The notes below the pieces were generated by a model. The model worked only from the letters and a program-made list of their open reading frames with translations. It did not search any database and was not told the origin of the DNA. A program made the translations under genes and the position numbers. 64,000 nt of DNA from an uncultured Roseibium sp. (GTDB lineage Bacteria > Pseudomonadota > Alphaproteobacteria > Rhizobiales > Stappiaceae): NCBI RefSeq assembly GCF_963675985.1, contig NZ_OY780957.1:976001-1040000 (forward strand), read 5' to 3'. The stretch's first letter is position 1, and every line of letters begins with the position of its first letter. This document shows, piece after piece, positions 46,211 to 54,094 of this stretch.

Positions 46211-47170
46211 AACCAAGTTCTGAGCATTGTCCTCCCGGTCTTCATCCTGATCGGGGTCGGCTATCTTGTCGCCAGGATCGGACTGATGTCCCAAACCGTC
46301 GGCGAAGCGCTCGGTGAATACGTTTATGTGATCGCCATTCCGGTGCTGGTCTTCAAGACGCTGGCCGTCGTCAATCTGGATGGCCAGAGCCCGTGGGCGA
46401 TCTGGATCGCCTATTTCAGCGGCATGGCGGCCACCTGGATCGCCGGCAATCTCATGATCCGCAAGGTTTTCGGACGCGAAGCCCGCGCCGGCGTCATCGG
46501 CGGCATTTCCGCCGCCTTTGCCAACACGGTGATGGTCGGCCTGCCTCTGGTTTCGCAGGTTTACGGCGATGCCGGCCTGGTGCCGCTGCTCCTGATCATC
46601 TCCGTCCACCTTCCCGCCATGACCGCTGCCACCGCCGTTCTCATGGAACGGGCCGCGGCGCTGGATGGCGTCAGCACGCCACCGCCGATGCCGGAACTCC
46701 TTAAGCGCATCGGCAAGAACCTGATCGTCAATCCGATCGTCGTTGCGATCACCTGTTCCCTCATCTGGCGCGCGACGAGCCTGCCGATCGAGGGCTTATT
46801 CCAGGATATCCTGAACCGGATTTCAGCCACCGCGCTGCCGGTCGCGCTCTTGTCGCTGGGCATGAGCATGGTGACCTACGGCATCCGCGGCAACGTGTTG
46901 CCGGGGTTCCTGTTGAGCGTCCTGAAGCTGGGCTTCATGCCCGCTACCGTGTTTGTCATGTCCGCGTATGTGGTTCATCTGCCGCCACTCTGGACTGCGG
47001 TGGCAACCTTGACGGCCACCTGCCCAACGGGCGTCAATGCCTACATTTTCGCAAACCGCTATGGCACGGGCCATGCCATGTCGACCAATGCGATCACCCT
47101 GACAACGGCGGCGGCCGTCGTCACCAGTGGGCTCTGGTATGCGTTTCTGGAAACCTGGCGGGCATTTTAA
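46202..47170 (+). CDS. AEC-family (auxin efflux carrier-like) transporter
   Basis: 322 residues with about ten transmembrane helices. The start MGANQVLSIVLPVFILIGVG matches the family opening, including the helix-1 IVLPVFxLIGxGY; later blocks include FANTVMVGLPLVSQVYG and LTATCPTGVNAYIFANRY, the family's conserved Asn-Ala-Tyr region. These proteins export small acids or malonate/auxin-like compounds; the substrate is unknown. The ribosome binding site GGAGGG and the start ATG lie inside the right arm of the MITE-like element, so its translation start is provided by the element. Confidence 0.88.
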   Translation: MGANQVLSIVLPVFILIGVGYLVARIGLMSQTVGEALGEYVYVIAIPVLVFKTLAVVNLDGQSPWAIWIAYFSGMAATWIAGNLMIRKVFGREARAGVIGGISAAFANTVMVGLPLVSQVYGDAGLVPLLLIISVHLPAMTAATAVLMERAAALDGVSTPPPMPELLKRIGKNLIVNPIVVAITCSLIWRATSLPIEGLFQDILNRISATALPVALLSLGMSMVTYGIRGNVLPGFLLSVLKLGFMPATVFVMSAYVVHLPPLWTAVATLTATCPTGVNAYIFANRYGTGHAMSTNAITLTTAAAVVTSGLWYAFLETWRAF

Positions 47171-47206
47171 AGCATCGGCGCGATTTGGTTGATACCGGAC
47201 GAGGCG

Positions 47207-49312
47207 TCAGTGCGAAACCACGCTCGCATCTATACCAGCCGACGGTTCAAGGCCGTTGCGAACCATCGAAGCGAACGCATCGTATTCGACCGGCGGGCTC
47301 CATAGATACCCCTGGGCATAGGTTGCGCCCCAGGCGCGCAGCTGGTCGAACTGCAACGGCGTTTCGATGCCTTCAACGACAGTCTTCATCTTCAACTGCC
47401 GGGCCATCATCAGGATCAACTGCACGATAGCACGCTGGTTTTCGTCCTCGGCCATGTCGCGGACAAAGGACCGGTCGATCTTGATCGTGTCGAACGGCAT
47501 GGTGGCGAGCGTGTTCAGACTGGAATATCCGGTCCCGAAGTCGTCAATCGCCAGGAGCACGCCCTCCTCCTTGATCGGCAGGATCTGGCCCATGACGCGC
47601 TGAGGGTCGTCCATCACGCTGGATTCGGTAATTTCCAGTTCAAGGCGATCGAGCGGAAAGCCGCTTTCGCCGAGAATACCGAGGGTACGATCGGTAAAGT
47701 AGACGGACTGGAACTGCACCGGCGCGACATTCACCGCGATCTTGAGATCGTGGCCGTCCACCAGCAGCCGGTTCATATCCTCCAGGGACTTGCGCAGTAC
47801 GAACTCCCCGATCGGGGTCATCAATCCGCATTCCTCCGCGATCGGCACGAACTTGAAGGGCGGCACGTTGCCCAGTTCCGGGTTCGACCAGCGCAGAAGC
47901 GCTTCCGAACCGATGATCCTTCCCGAGGTCAGATCAATTTTCGGCTGATAGAACACCCGCAACTCGTCGTTATCGAGCGCATTCATAAGGTGGCGTTCGA
48001 TCTTCTGCCGCTCCAGCGCTTCTTCCCGGATCTTTTCATTGAAGATTGTTGCCTGGTCCCGGCCCTCTTCCTTGGAACGATACATGGCCATGTCTGCGCT
48101 ACGCAGAACATCCTCAGACCGCTGCCCGTCCTGCGGATAGAGCGCGATGCCCATACTGGCGCGCACGATCAGGCTCAGAGGACCGATCCGGACCGGGCGG
48201 CCGATTTTCTCGATGATGGTTTCGGAAAGCTCCATCAGCTTTTCGGCATCGGTCATGCCCGGAAGCACCGCGATAAATTCATCTCCGGCAAAGCGGGCGA
48301 CGAACGGGGTCGACGTCACGTATGGCTGAAAAAACTCCGCGACGAGGGATCTGATCCGTTCGGCGATATGCTTCAGCAGTTCATCGCCGACCACGTGTCC
48401 ATGCATGTCGTTGATCATCTTGAACCGGTCGAGATCGAAAAACAGGAGGGCGCCTTTCGCCCGCGGCGACAGGTCGATCAGCTGCACGGCCGTGTTTTCG
48501 AACTTCAGCCGGTTGGGAAGTTGCGTCACGCCGTCCACATGGGCAAGATATTCGATGTGCTTGATGGTCTTGCGCAGGTTGACGGCCATGGCCTTGAAGG
48601 CTTCCTGCAGCTCTCCGACTTCCCCATCCGCGTCGACGACCATGTTCGGATCGAGAAACCCTTGCGCGGCTTCATTCGCGGCCTGGGTCACCCGGCTGAT
48701 GCCGCGGGTGGATCGATACATCAGATAGGTTCCGAGCGGCACGAATGCGACCATCAGGATCCCGAACAGGACGAGACAGCGCAAGAGTGTCTCAGTCCTG
48801 ACCGTCTGGATCTCCTCATTCGACATTTTCACCAGGACCGCACCCACCACAGTCCCGTCCCGAAGCACGGGTCCGTAATAATCCGTTGACGAAGCGCTTT
48901 GGCCCACAACCGGTTCCGCCGTCTCCAGCACGTCAAGAACAACCGGATCCAACGCCGGCGTATTCCCCGTCGAACGCAATTTCCCATCGGAGACGACCAG
49001 CTGTCCGGAAGACGAGAAAACCGCCGCCGCGATCACTTCAGGCTCGGAAACCAGAGCCTCCAGCAGCGGCTGAAGCGTTGTGAAATCGTTTCGCTCGACC
49101 GTGTCGACGGAAAGCCCTGCGATCAGTTTCGCATGCCCCATGGCGGCACGTTGAAGCCCGTCTTCGACGGCCTGCATCTCATCCCTGTAGTTGATGAAAG
49201 CCATGATCATGGAGAAAGAAATCATCAGGAATATCAAGTAGGCCGACGAGCGGATGAAAACCCGTCCGTAGGCCGTCTGCATATGACGAAATAATACCTT
49301 GATCTTTTTCAC
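47207..49312 (-). CDS. Membrane GGDEF-EAL protein (cyclic di-GMP turnover)
   Basis: About 701 residues from the GTG at 49312, six bases after GGGGAG; the TTG at 49342 is the longer alternative. Two transmembrane helices flank a periplasmic sensor domain of about 150 residues, then HAMP (GISRVTQAANEAAQGFLDPN), GGDEF and EAL domains. The GGDEF site reads AGDEF (RFAGDEF) and no RxxD inhibitory site precedes it. The EAL domain looks complete: SEALLRW, ELEITESSVM, AIDDFGTGYSSL and VVEGIETP. It is therefore more surely a phosphodiesterase than a cyclase. Confidence 0.9.
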   Translation of the reverse strand: MKKIKVLFRHMQTAYGRVFIRSSAYLIFLMISFSMIMAFINYRDEMQAVEDGLQRAAMGHAKLIAGLSVDTVERNDFTTLQPLLEALVSEPEVIAAAVFSSSGQLVVSDGKLRSTGNTPALDPVVLDVLETAEPVVGQSASSTDYYGPVLRDGTVVGAVLVKMSNEEIQTVRTETLLRCLVLFGILMVAFVPLGTYLMYRSTRGISRVTQAANEAAQGFLDPNMVVDADGEVGELQEAFKAMAVNLRKTIKHIEYLAHVDGVTQLPNRLKFENTAVQLIDLSPRAKGALLFFDLDRFKMINDMHGHVVGDELLKHIAERIRSLVAEFFQPYVTSTPFVARFAGDEFIAVLPGMTDAEKLMELSETIIEKIGRPVRIGPLSLIVRASMGIALYPQDGQRSEDVLRSADMAMYRSKEEGRDQATIFNEKIREEALERQKIERHLMNALDNDELRVFYQPKIDLTSGRIIGSEALLRWSNPELGNVPPFKFVPIAEECGLMTPIGEFVLRKSLEDMNRLLVDGHDLKIAVNVAPVQFQSVYFTDRTLGILGESGFPLDRLELEITESSVMDDPQRVMGQILPIKEEGVLLAIDDFGTGYSSLNTLATMPFDTIKIDRSFVRDMAEDENQRAIVQLILMMARQLKMKTVVEGIETPLQFDQLRAWGATYAQGYLWSPPVEYDAFASMVRNGLEPSAGIDASVVSH

Positions 49313-49342
49313 AAAACGCTCCCCGCGTTCCCGCGAAAACAA

Positions 49343-49599
49343 CTTTATTCTTCAAATGACCGGCAATCCGCTTGCTTTTGCATCCGAACAGCCACGCAAT
49401 ACGACTGGCCACGCGCCCAGACAAGCAAGCCTTTCGCGCAAGCGCCTATCACAGGTTAAATACAGGAAACATAAAACAAGTATATAAAATCATAATTCCT
49501 GAAATTAGACGCAAAAACGCATAAAGAATAATTTCATTTCTTCAAAAGATTTTGAATTTAAGTTCATATTCATAGTATTTTTTACAATGGCGTAGGTTA
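49343..49599. other. AT-rich promoter region between gluQ and the GGDEF-EAL gene
   Basis: About 250 bases, strongly AT-rich from about 49460 to 49595 (runs such as ATAAAACAAGTATATAAAAT). Both neighbours are on the minus strand, so it should carry the promoter of the GGDEF-EAL gene and the end of gluQ. No terminator or operator stands out. Confidence 0.4.
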
Positions 49600-50511
49600 C
49601 TACACGGTGCTTGAGATACCTAAACGTTCCTGGATATCCGGGATCTGGACCCCCGAATTGCGCAAGTCCCTCACGCTGGTGCTCCGGTTGGATTTCGCAA
49701 GCTTCCGTCCATCGTCATCCAATATCAGACGGTGATGCCGATAGCGCGGTTCCGGCAGTGCCAGCAGCATCTGCAGAACCCGGTGCACCGACGTTGCGTG
49801 ATAAAGATCCTCTCCCCGCAAGACGTCGGTGACGCCCTGCCCGGCATCATCGACAACGACCGACAGATGGTAGCTCGTCGGCGTATCCTTGCGGGCAAGG
49901 GTCACATCGCCCCATGCGGCCGGGTCGGCCCGGATTCCCCTGGCTTCAAACCATTCAGGGCCAGCGGGGCTGGAGGGCATCTCCGCAGTGCATTCCCGCC
50001 ACGTGACCGGCTCCCGGACCCGTTTCAGAGCCCGGCGCATGTCCAACCGCACGGCGAAGGGCGCATCGGCATCCACCCGCCGGCGGCGCTCTTCGTCACT
50101 CAGAACAGCGCCGTCACCGGGATAATGCGGTGCCCCGTCCGGATCCCGCGGCCACGAAGCCCCCGCCGACTCCCGTTCCGCCACGAACCGCTTGATCTCG
50201 GCGCGGGTCAGATAGGCGCGATAGGTAAGGCCCATGCCCTCCAGCTTCTGAAGCGCATCCTCGTAAGCGGAGAAATTCTCCGACTGACGCAGGACCGGCA
50301 TTTCCCATGTGAGACCCAGCCAGGCGAGATCCTCCAGCATGTCCCGCTCCAGTTCCGGCGTGCAGCGCACCGTATCGATATCCTCGACCCTGAACAGAAA
50401 CCTGCCACCGGTCGCCAGGGCCGAACGGTAATTCAATAGCGCGGAATAGGCGTGCCCGAGATGCAAATGGCCATTCGGCGACGGGGCAAATCGGAAAACC
50501 GGAACTGTCAT
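49600..50511 (-). CDS. gluQ: Glutamyl-queuosine tRNA(Asp) synthetase GluQ
   Basis: 303 residues, a class I glutamyl-tRNA synthetase catalytic domain without an anticodon-binding domain. The HIGH-type motif is in FAPSPNGHLHLGHAYSAL and the KMSKS-type motif is KLAKSNRS; VLRGEDLYHATSVHRVLQ is family-typical. GluQ attaches glutamate to the queuosine base at position 34 of tRNA-Asp. The zinc-binding cysteines of the E. coli protein are not seen, a known variation in this family. It links functionally to queF elsewhere in the window. Upstream gene is divergent. Confidence 0.94.
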   Translation of the reverse strand: MTVPVFRFAPSPNGHLHLGHAYSALLNYRSALATGGRFLFRVEDIDTVRCTPELERDMLEDLAWLGLTWEMPVLRQSENFSAYEDALQKLEGMGLTYRAYLTRAEIKRFVAERESAGASWPRDPDGAPHYPGDGAVLSDEERRRRVDADAPFAVRLDMRRALKRVREPVTWRECTAEMPSSPAGPEWFEARGIRADPAAWGDVTLARKDTPTSYHLSVVVDDAGQGVTDVLRGEDLYHATSVHRVLQMLLALPEPRYRHHRLILDDDGRKLAKSNRSTSVRDLRNSGVQIPDIQERLGISSTV

Positions 50512-50601
50512 CGGCAGAGATCTTATAGCAATGTGCTCGGGTTTGGCTCATCCAGTGGACTTGAGCCTTAGCAGGTGGACCGGTGCAGACAAGGAATTTT
50601 C

Positions 50602-51243
50602 ATGAAGGCGATTGAAAGCCTGGACGATATCGCAGAAGGCGTGGTGGCCCTGCAGCGGCTGGATCCGCGTCTGGTTCCGGTGATCGCGGCTTCCGGGGAC
50701 ATTCCCCTGCGCCGGAGAGCGGCCGATTTCGCTGGCCTCGCCCAGATCGTCACCGGCCAGCAGGTCTCCGTCGCCAGCGCCGCCGCCATCTTCGCCCGCC
50801 TCGAACAGCGCATCCGGCCGCTGGATGCCGACGGCCTCGCGTCCGTCAGCGACGAGGATCTTGCGGGCGTCGGCCTCTCCCGCCCCAAGATCAGGACTTT
50901 AAGGGCGATCGAGGATGCCTGCCGCAACGGGCTGGACCTGTCACACCTTGCCGAACGTCCCGGCGAGGAAGCCCATGCGGAGCTTTGCGCGATCAAAGGC
51001 ATCGGCCGCTGGACGGCGGATATCTTTCTGCTCTTCTGCGCCGGTCATCCGGATGTCTTTCCGAGCGGCGACCTGGCGCTGCAGGTCGCCGTCCAGGGTG
51101 CTCTCGGGCTGGAGGACAGGCCGAAACCAGATACCCTCGATGAGATCGCCGAAGCCTGGGCGCCGTGGCGCGGCGTCGCCGCCCGCATTTTCTGGGCCTG
51201 GTACAGGGTGCAGAAACAGGGCCGTGAAACGATGCCGATTTAG
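50602..51243 (+). CDS. DNA-3-methyladenine glycosylase (AlkA-like HhH-GPD)
   Basis: 213 residues from the ATG at 50602. Helix-hairpin-helix motif ELCAIKGIGRWTADIFLLF (about 139-157) and catalytic Asp in FPSGDLALQVAV fit the HhH-GPD superfamily, 3-methyladenine glycosylase II branch. Also GQQVSVASAAAIFARL near the N-terminus. It excises alkylated purines in base excision repair. It lacks the N-terminal domain of E. coli AlkA. Divergent from gluQ and convergent with the hydrolase gene. Confidence 0.9.
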   Translation: MKAIESLDDIAEGVVALQRLDPRLVPVIAASGDIPLRRRAADFAGLAQIVTGQQVSVASAAAIFARLEQRIRPLDADGLASVSDEDLAGVGLSRPKIRTLRAIEDACRNGLDLSHLAERPGEEAHAELCAIKGIGRWTADIFLLFCAGHPDVFPSGDLALQVAVQGALGLEDRPKPDTLDEIAEAWAPWRGVAARIFWAWYRVQKQGRETMPI

Positions 51244-51252
51244 GTCAGCGCT

Positions 51253-52026
51253 TTACGCCGACCGCAACGCATCGACGGATTTCAGCAGCAGTTCGATATC
51301 CTGCGGCCGGGACAGCCGGTGATCGCCGTCGGGAACGAGGGTCAATGTGACATCGTCTTCCGGCAGGGCCTCCGCCAGGCGTTCCGCATGGCGCCAGGGG
51401 ACGTCCGGATCCTGGACCCCTTGCAGGATCGTCACCGGGCAACCGGTCGCAATCGGCTTGTCAAGAATGAGGTGTCGGCGCCCGTCCTCGATCAGTTTGG
51501 CGGTAATCACGTAAGGATCGTTCGAATAGACGGACGGCTGTTGCCAGCGTCCCTCGCTCAGGATCGCTTCACGGATTTCGTCGGTAAACCGCTGCTTCCA
51601 CATCAGTTCCTCGGTGAAATCCGTTGCCGGCGCGATCAGCACCATGCCCTTGAGCTGGCCGCCATCCCGCCGCGCTAGCGCCAGCAGCAGCGCAATCCAG
51701 CCGCCCATGGACGACCCAACGACAATGGTCGGCCCATCGCAAAAGCGATCGAACACGGCCAGCGCTTCCTCCAGCCAGTCGGACACGCAAGCGTCCTCGA
51801 AAGCGCCTTCGGAAATCCCGTGCCCGGAATAATCGAACCGGGTACAGGCGAGGCCTTGCTTTTTCGCCCAATCGTCAAGTTCCACCGCCTTGGTGCCGCT
51901 CATGTCGGACTTGAAGCCGGAAAGCCAGAACAGGCCGGGACCTTGTCCGTCCCGATGACGCACGGCGATCCGGCGGCTCCCGCCCGCTTTTCCGATCTCG
52001 ATGAATTGCGGTTCGTCGGCGTTCAT
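51253..52026 (-). CDS. Alpha/beta hydrolase
   Basis: 257 residues. The nucleophile elbow is GSSMGGW (serine near residue 105), the acid Asp is in LQGVQDPDVPW and the His is in VPDGDHRLSRPQD. The oxyanion segment is FWLSGFKSDMSGTKA. Overall it is similar to the ABHD10-like esterase/thioesterase group. No signal peptide. Substrate unknown. Confidence 0.83.
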   Translation of the reverse strand: MNADEPQFIEIGKAGGSRRIAVRHRDGQGPGLFWLSGFKSDMSGTKAVELDDWAKKQGLACTRFDYSGHGISEGAFEDACVSDWLEEALAVFDRFCDGPTIVVGSSMGGWIALLLALARRDGGQLKGMVLIAPATDFTEELMWKQRFTDEIREAILSEGRWQQPSVYSNDPYVITAKLIEDGRRHLILDKPIATGCPVTILQGVQDPDVPWRHAERLAEALPEDDVTLTLVPDGDHRLSRPQDIELLLKSVDALRSA

Positions 52027-52111
52027 ATTAAGGCTCTGCCCAGTTTCATGGTTTCAGGTCCCCTTTGGCATAGACGGGGACAAATGAGAAGCCTCACCGC
52101 CGGAGCTCTCC

Positions 52112-53299
52112 TTGACCGTCATAGAAAACGTCATCCTGCAAGTCATTCCGGATCTCGTGACCGGCGGCGCCGAGCGCACCACGATCGATGTGGCCGCGGC
52201 CATCGTCCGGGCCGGCGGCACCGCGCTGGTGGCGAGCGAGGGCGGGCAGTTGGTGGCGGAACTCGACGCCGTCGGAGCAAGGCACATCACCTTGCCGGTC
52301 AAGTCGAAGAACCCGCTCACGATCTGGAAAAATGCGGCACGGCTGCAGAAGATCATCGAAACGGAAGGTGTCGGCCTGATCCACGCCCGCAGCCGGGCCC
52401 CGGCCTGGTCCGCGCTCCTGGCGGCGCGTCGGTGCAAGATCCCCTTCGTCACCACCTATCACGGCATCTACAATCAGAAGGGCCCGCTGAAGGCACTTTA
52501 TAATTCCGTCATGGCCCGCGGCGACAGGGTGATCGCGAATTCTGCCTACACCGCCCGACTGATTGCCGAGCGCCATCCGTTTGCCGAAGACCGGATCGAA
52601 ATCATTCACCGGGGCTCGGACCTGTCCGCGCTTGCCCCCGGCGCCGTTCCCGACGACCGTAAGGCAGCACTTGTCGACGCATGGGGCCTGAAACCCGAAC
52701 GCCCGGTGATCCTCCAGCTTGCACGGGTCACGGGATGGAAGGGTCAGAGGGTCATTATCGACGCTATGGCAGCTCTCAAAGACGCAGGGCTGACGGCCCC
52801 GGTCGCCATCCTGGCCGGCGACGCGCAAGGGCGCGACGACTACGTCTCGGAGCTGAAAAGCAAAATCGCCGGTCACGGTCTGGAAGACCAGGTCAGGCTC
52901 GTCGGCCACTGCGCCGACGTCCCGGCAGCCCTGGCCCTTGCGGCTCTGTCCGTCGTCGCCTCGACCGAGGCCGAAGCTTTCGGACGGGCCGCCGTGGAAG
53001 CCCAGGCGGCATGCGTGCCCGTGATCGTCTCCGATCTCGGCGCCGTTCCCGAAACCGTGCTCGCGCCACCGGAAGTCCCCGAAGCCGACCGTACCGGATG
53101 GCGGGAACCGCCGGGCGATACGAAAGCCCTTGCCGAAGCGATCAAGCATGCACTGAAAATGCCCGAAGACGAGCGCCAGGCGCTCACTGCGCGCGCCAGA
53201 GCCCATGTGACGGAGAAATTCTCGGTCGAAGCCATGTGTGCAAAAACGCTCGCCGTTTATGAACGGCTTCTCACGGGTCAACCCTATTCGGAAACGTAG
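52112..53299 (+). CDS. Glycosyltransferase family 4 (GT-B fold)
   Basis: 395 residues with TTG start at 52112. The N-terminal acceptor domain has PDLVTGGAERTTIDVAAA, the C-terminal nucleotide-sugar domain has LQLARVTGWKGQRVIIDAMA and the EX7E region STEAEAFGRAAVEAQAACVP. Retaining GT4 enzyme of the WcaL/RfaG type acting in cell-envelope or exopolysaccharide synthesis; acceptor and donor unknown. Its 3' end overlaps the convergent DUF922 gene by 16 bases. Confidence 0.88.
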   Translation: MTVIENVILQVIPDLVTGGAERTTIDVAAAIVRAGGTALVASEGGQLVAELDAVGARHITLPVKSKNPLTIWKNAARLQKIIETEGVGLIHARSRAPAWSALLAARRCKIPFVTTYHGIYNQKGPLKALYNSVMARGDRVIANSAYTARLIAERHPFAEDRIEIIHRGSDLSALAPGAVPDDRKAALVDAWGLKPERPVILQLARVTGWKGQRVIIDAMAALKDAGLTAPVAILAGDAQGRDDYVSELKSKIAGHGLEDQVRLVGHCADVPAALALAALSVVASTEAEAFGRAAVEAQAACVPVIVSDLGAVPETVLAPPEVPEADRTGWREPPGDTKALAEAIKHALKMPEDERQALTARARAHVTEKFSVEAMCAKTLAVYERLLTGQPYSET

Positions 53300-53955
53300 A
53301 ACAACAACCTGCCGTGGTCGTCGCGCTGTGCTCCGGCAGTCAGTTTCCGCCTGTTACGATCGCGCTCTGCCCTGGCCTGCTTGAAGAAGCCGTGGTTGGT
53401 GAGACGACGAAGCTCCCGACGGTCGAAGGCGCGCTGCTTGTCTTCACAAGCCTTTTTCCCTTCGCGGACAATCCGGCCGATCTCCCGGTTGAGGGACTGG
53501 CAGACTTTCAGCCTGAGCTTTTTCACCTCACGTTCCATCTGCCGCGCGCAGGACAGATAGATCTTCTTGTGCACGCCTTCATGGCGTCGGATAAACCCTT
53601 GCAGGCTTTTCCAACGGCGTTTGGTCTTCCGATCGAACGAAGCCTGCTGCGTTGCCTGCGGCAGAGTCATGGTGAAGTTCACCCTCAGCCGGAAACGACC
53701 GGCGCGACAGGAATTCCTGTCCTTTTTGGTCTTGAAATCATAGGAATATCTCGCCCGGATATTGGCAATCGCAGGACCATTGTCACCCCGGAACGGGCGG
53801 TCGCGCATATATGCGGCGACGTCCCGGGCGCTTTTGCCGTGGACCCGATACGCACGCTCAACCGTTTTGTGAATGATTTCGGCGCGAGCGATATTATCTG
53901 CGCTCCACAAGAACGCAGCCGTCAGCGTAATCAGAGCACTAAAACGGCACCCCAT
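53284..53955 (-). CDS. DUF922 secreted Zn-protease-like protein
   Basis: 223 residues from the ATG at 53955 (MGCRFSALITLTAAF); the frame is open to 53994. A signal peptide ends near ARAEI. DUF922 hallmark HEGVHKKIY (an HExxH-like metal site written HEGVH) sits in the middle, preceded by GDNGPAIANIRARYSYDF and RAGRFRLRVNFTMTLP. The C-terminal third is very basic and alpha-helical. Periplasmic, possibly a peptidase acting at the wall; activity is unproven in this family. Confidence 0.75.
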   Translation of the reverse strand: MGCRFSALITLTAAFLWSADNIARAEIIHKTVERAYRVHGKSARDVAAYMRDRPFRGDNGPAIANIRARYSYDFKTKKDRNSCRAGRFRLRVNFTMTLPQATQQASFDRKTKRRWKSLQGFIRRHEGVHKKIYLSCARQMEREVKKLRLKVCQSLNREIGRIVREGKKACEDKQRAFDRRELRRLTNHGFFKQARAERDRNRRKLTAGAQRDDHGRLLFYVSE

Positions 53956-54052
53956 CACCAGCTCCCGGAAACGGCAAGTCCCGTATCCTCGCACAGGATC
54001 AGGCTTCGCTCCAAACCGGAGGACCCCGATTTTTCGTCACTTTACCCGGAGG

Positions 54053-54087
54053 AAAAGTTGGATGCCCCGGCAAGCAAGGCATCCAAC
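54053..54087 (-). terminator. Rho-independent terminator of the chemoreceptor gene
   Basis: On the minus strand GTTGGATGCC-TTGCTTGCCGG-GGCATCCAAC is followed by TTTT (AAAA at 54053-54056 on the plus strand). It begins eight bases after the chemoreceptor stop, with a perfect 10-bp stem. Confidence 0.8.
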
Positions 54088-54094
54088 TGCCGGT

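Noticed and set aside
45881..46609. 242-residue minus-strand ORF across the second palindromic element
   Set aside because: It spans the element and the opposite strand of the transporter gene, with a His/Asp-rich shadow composition and no start signal.
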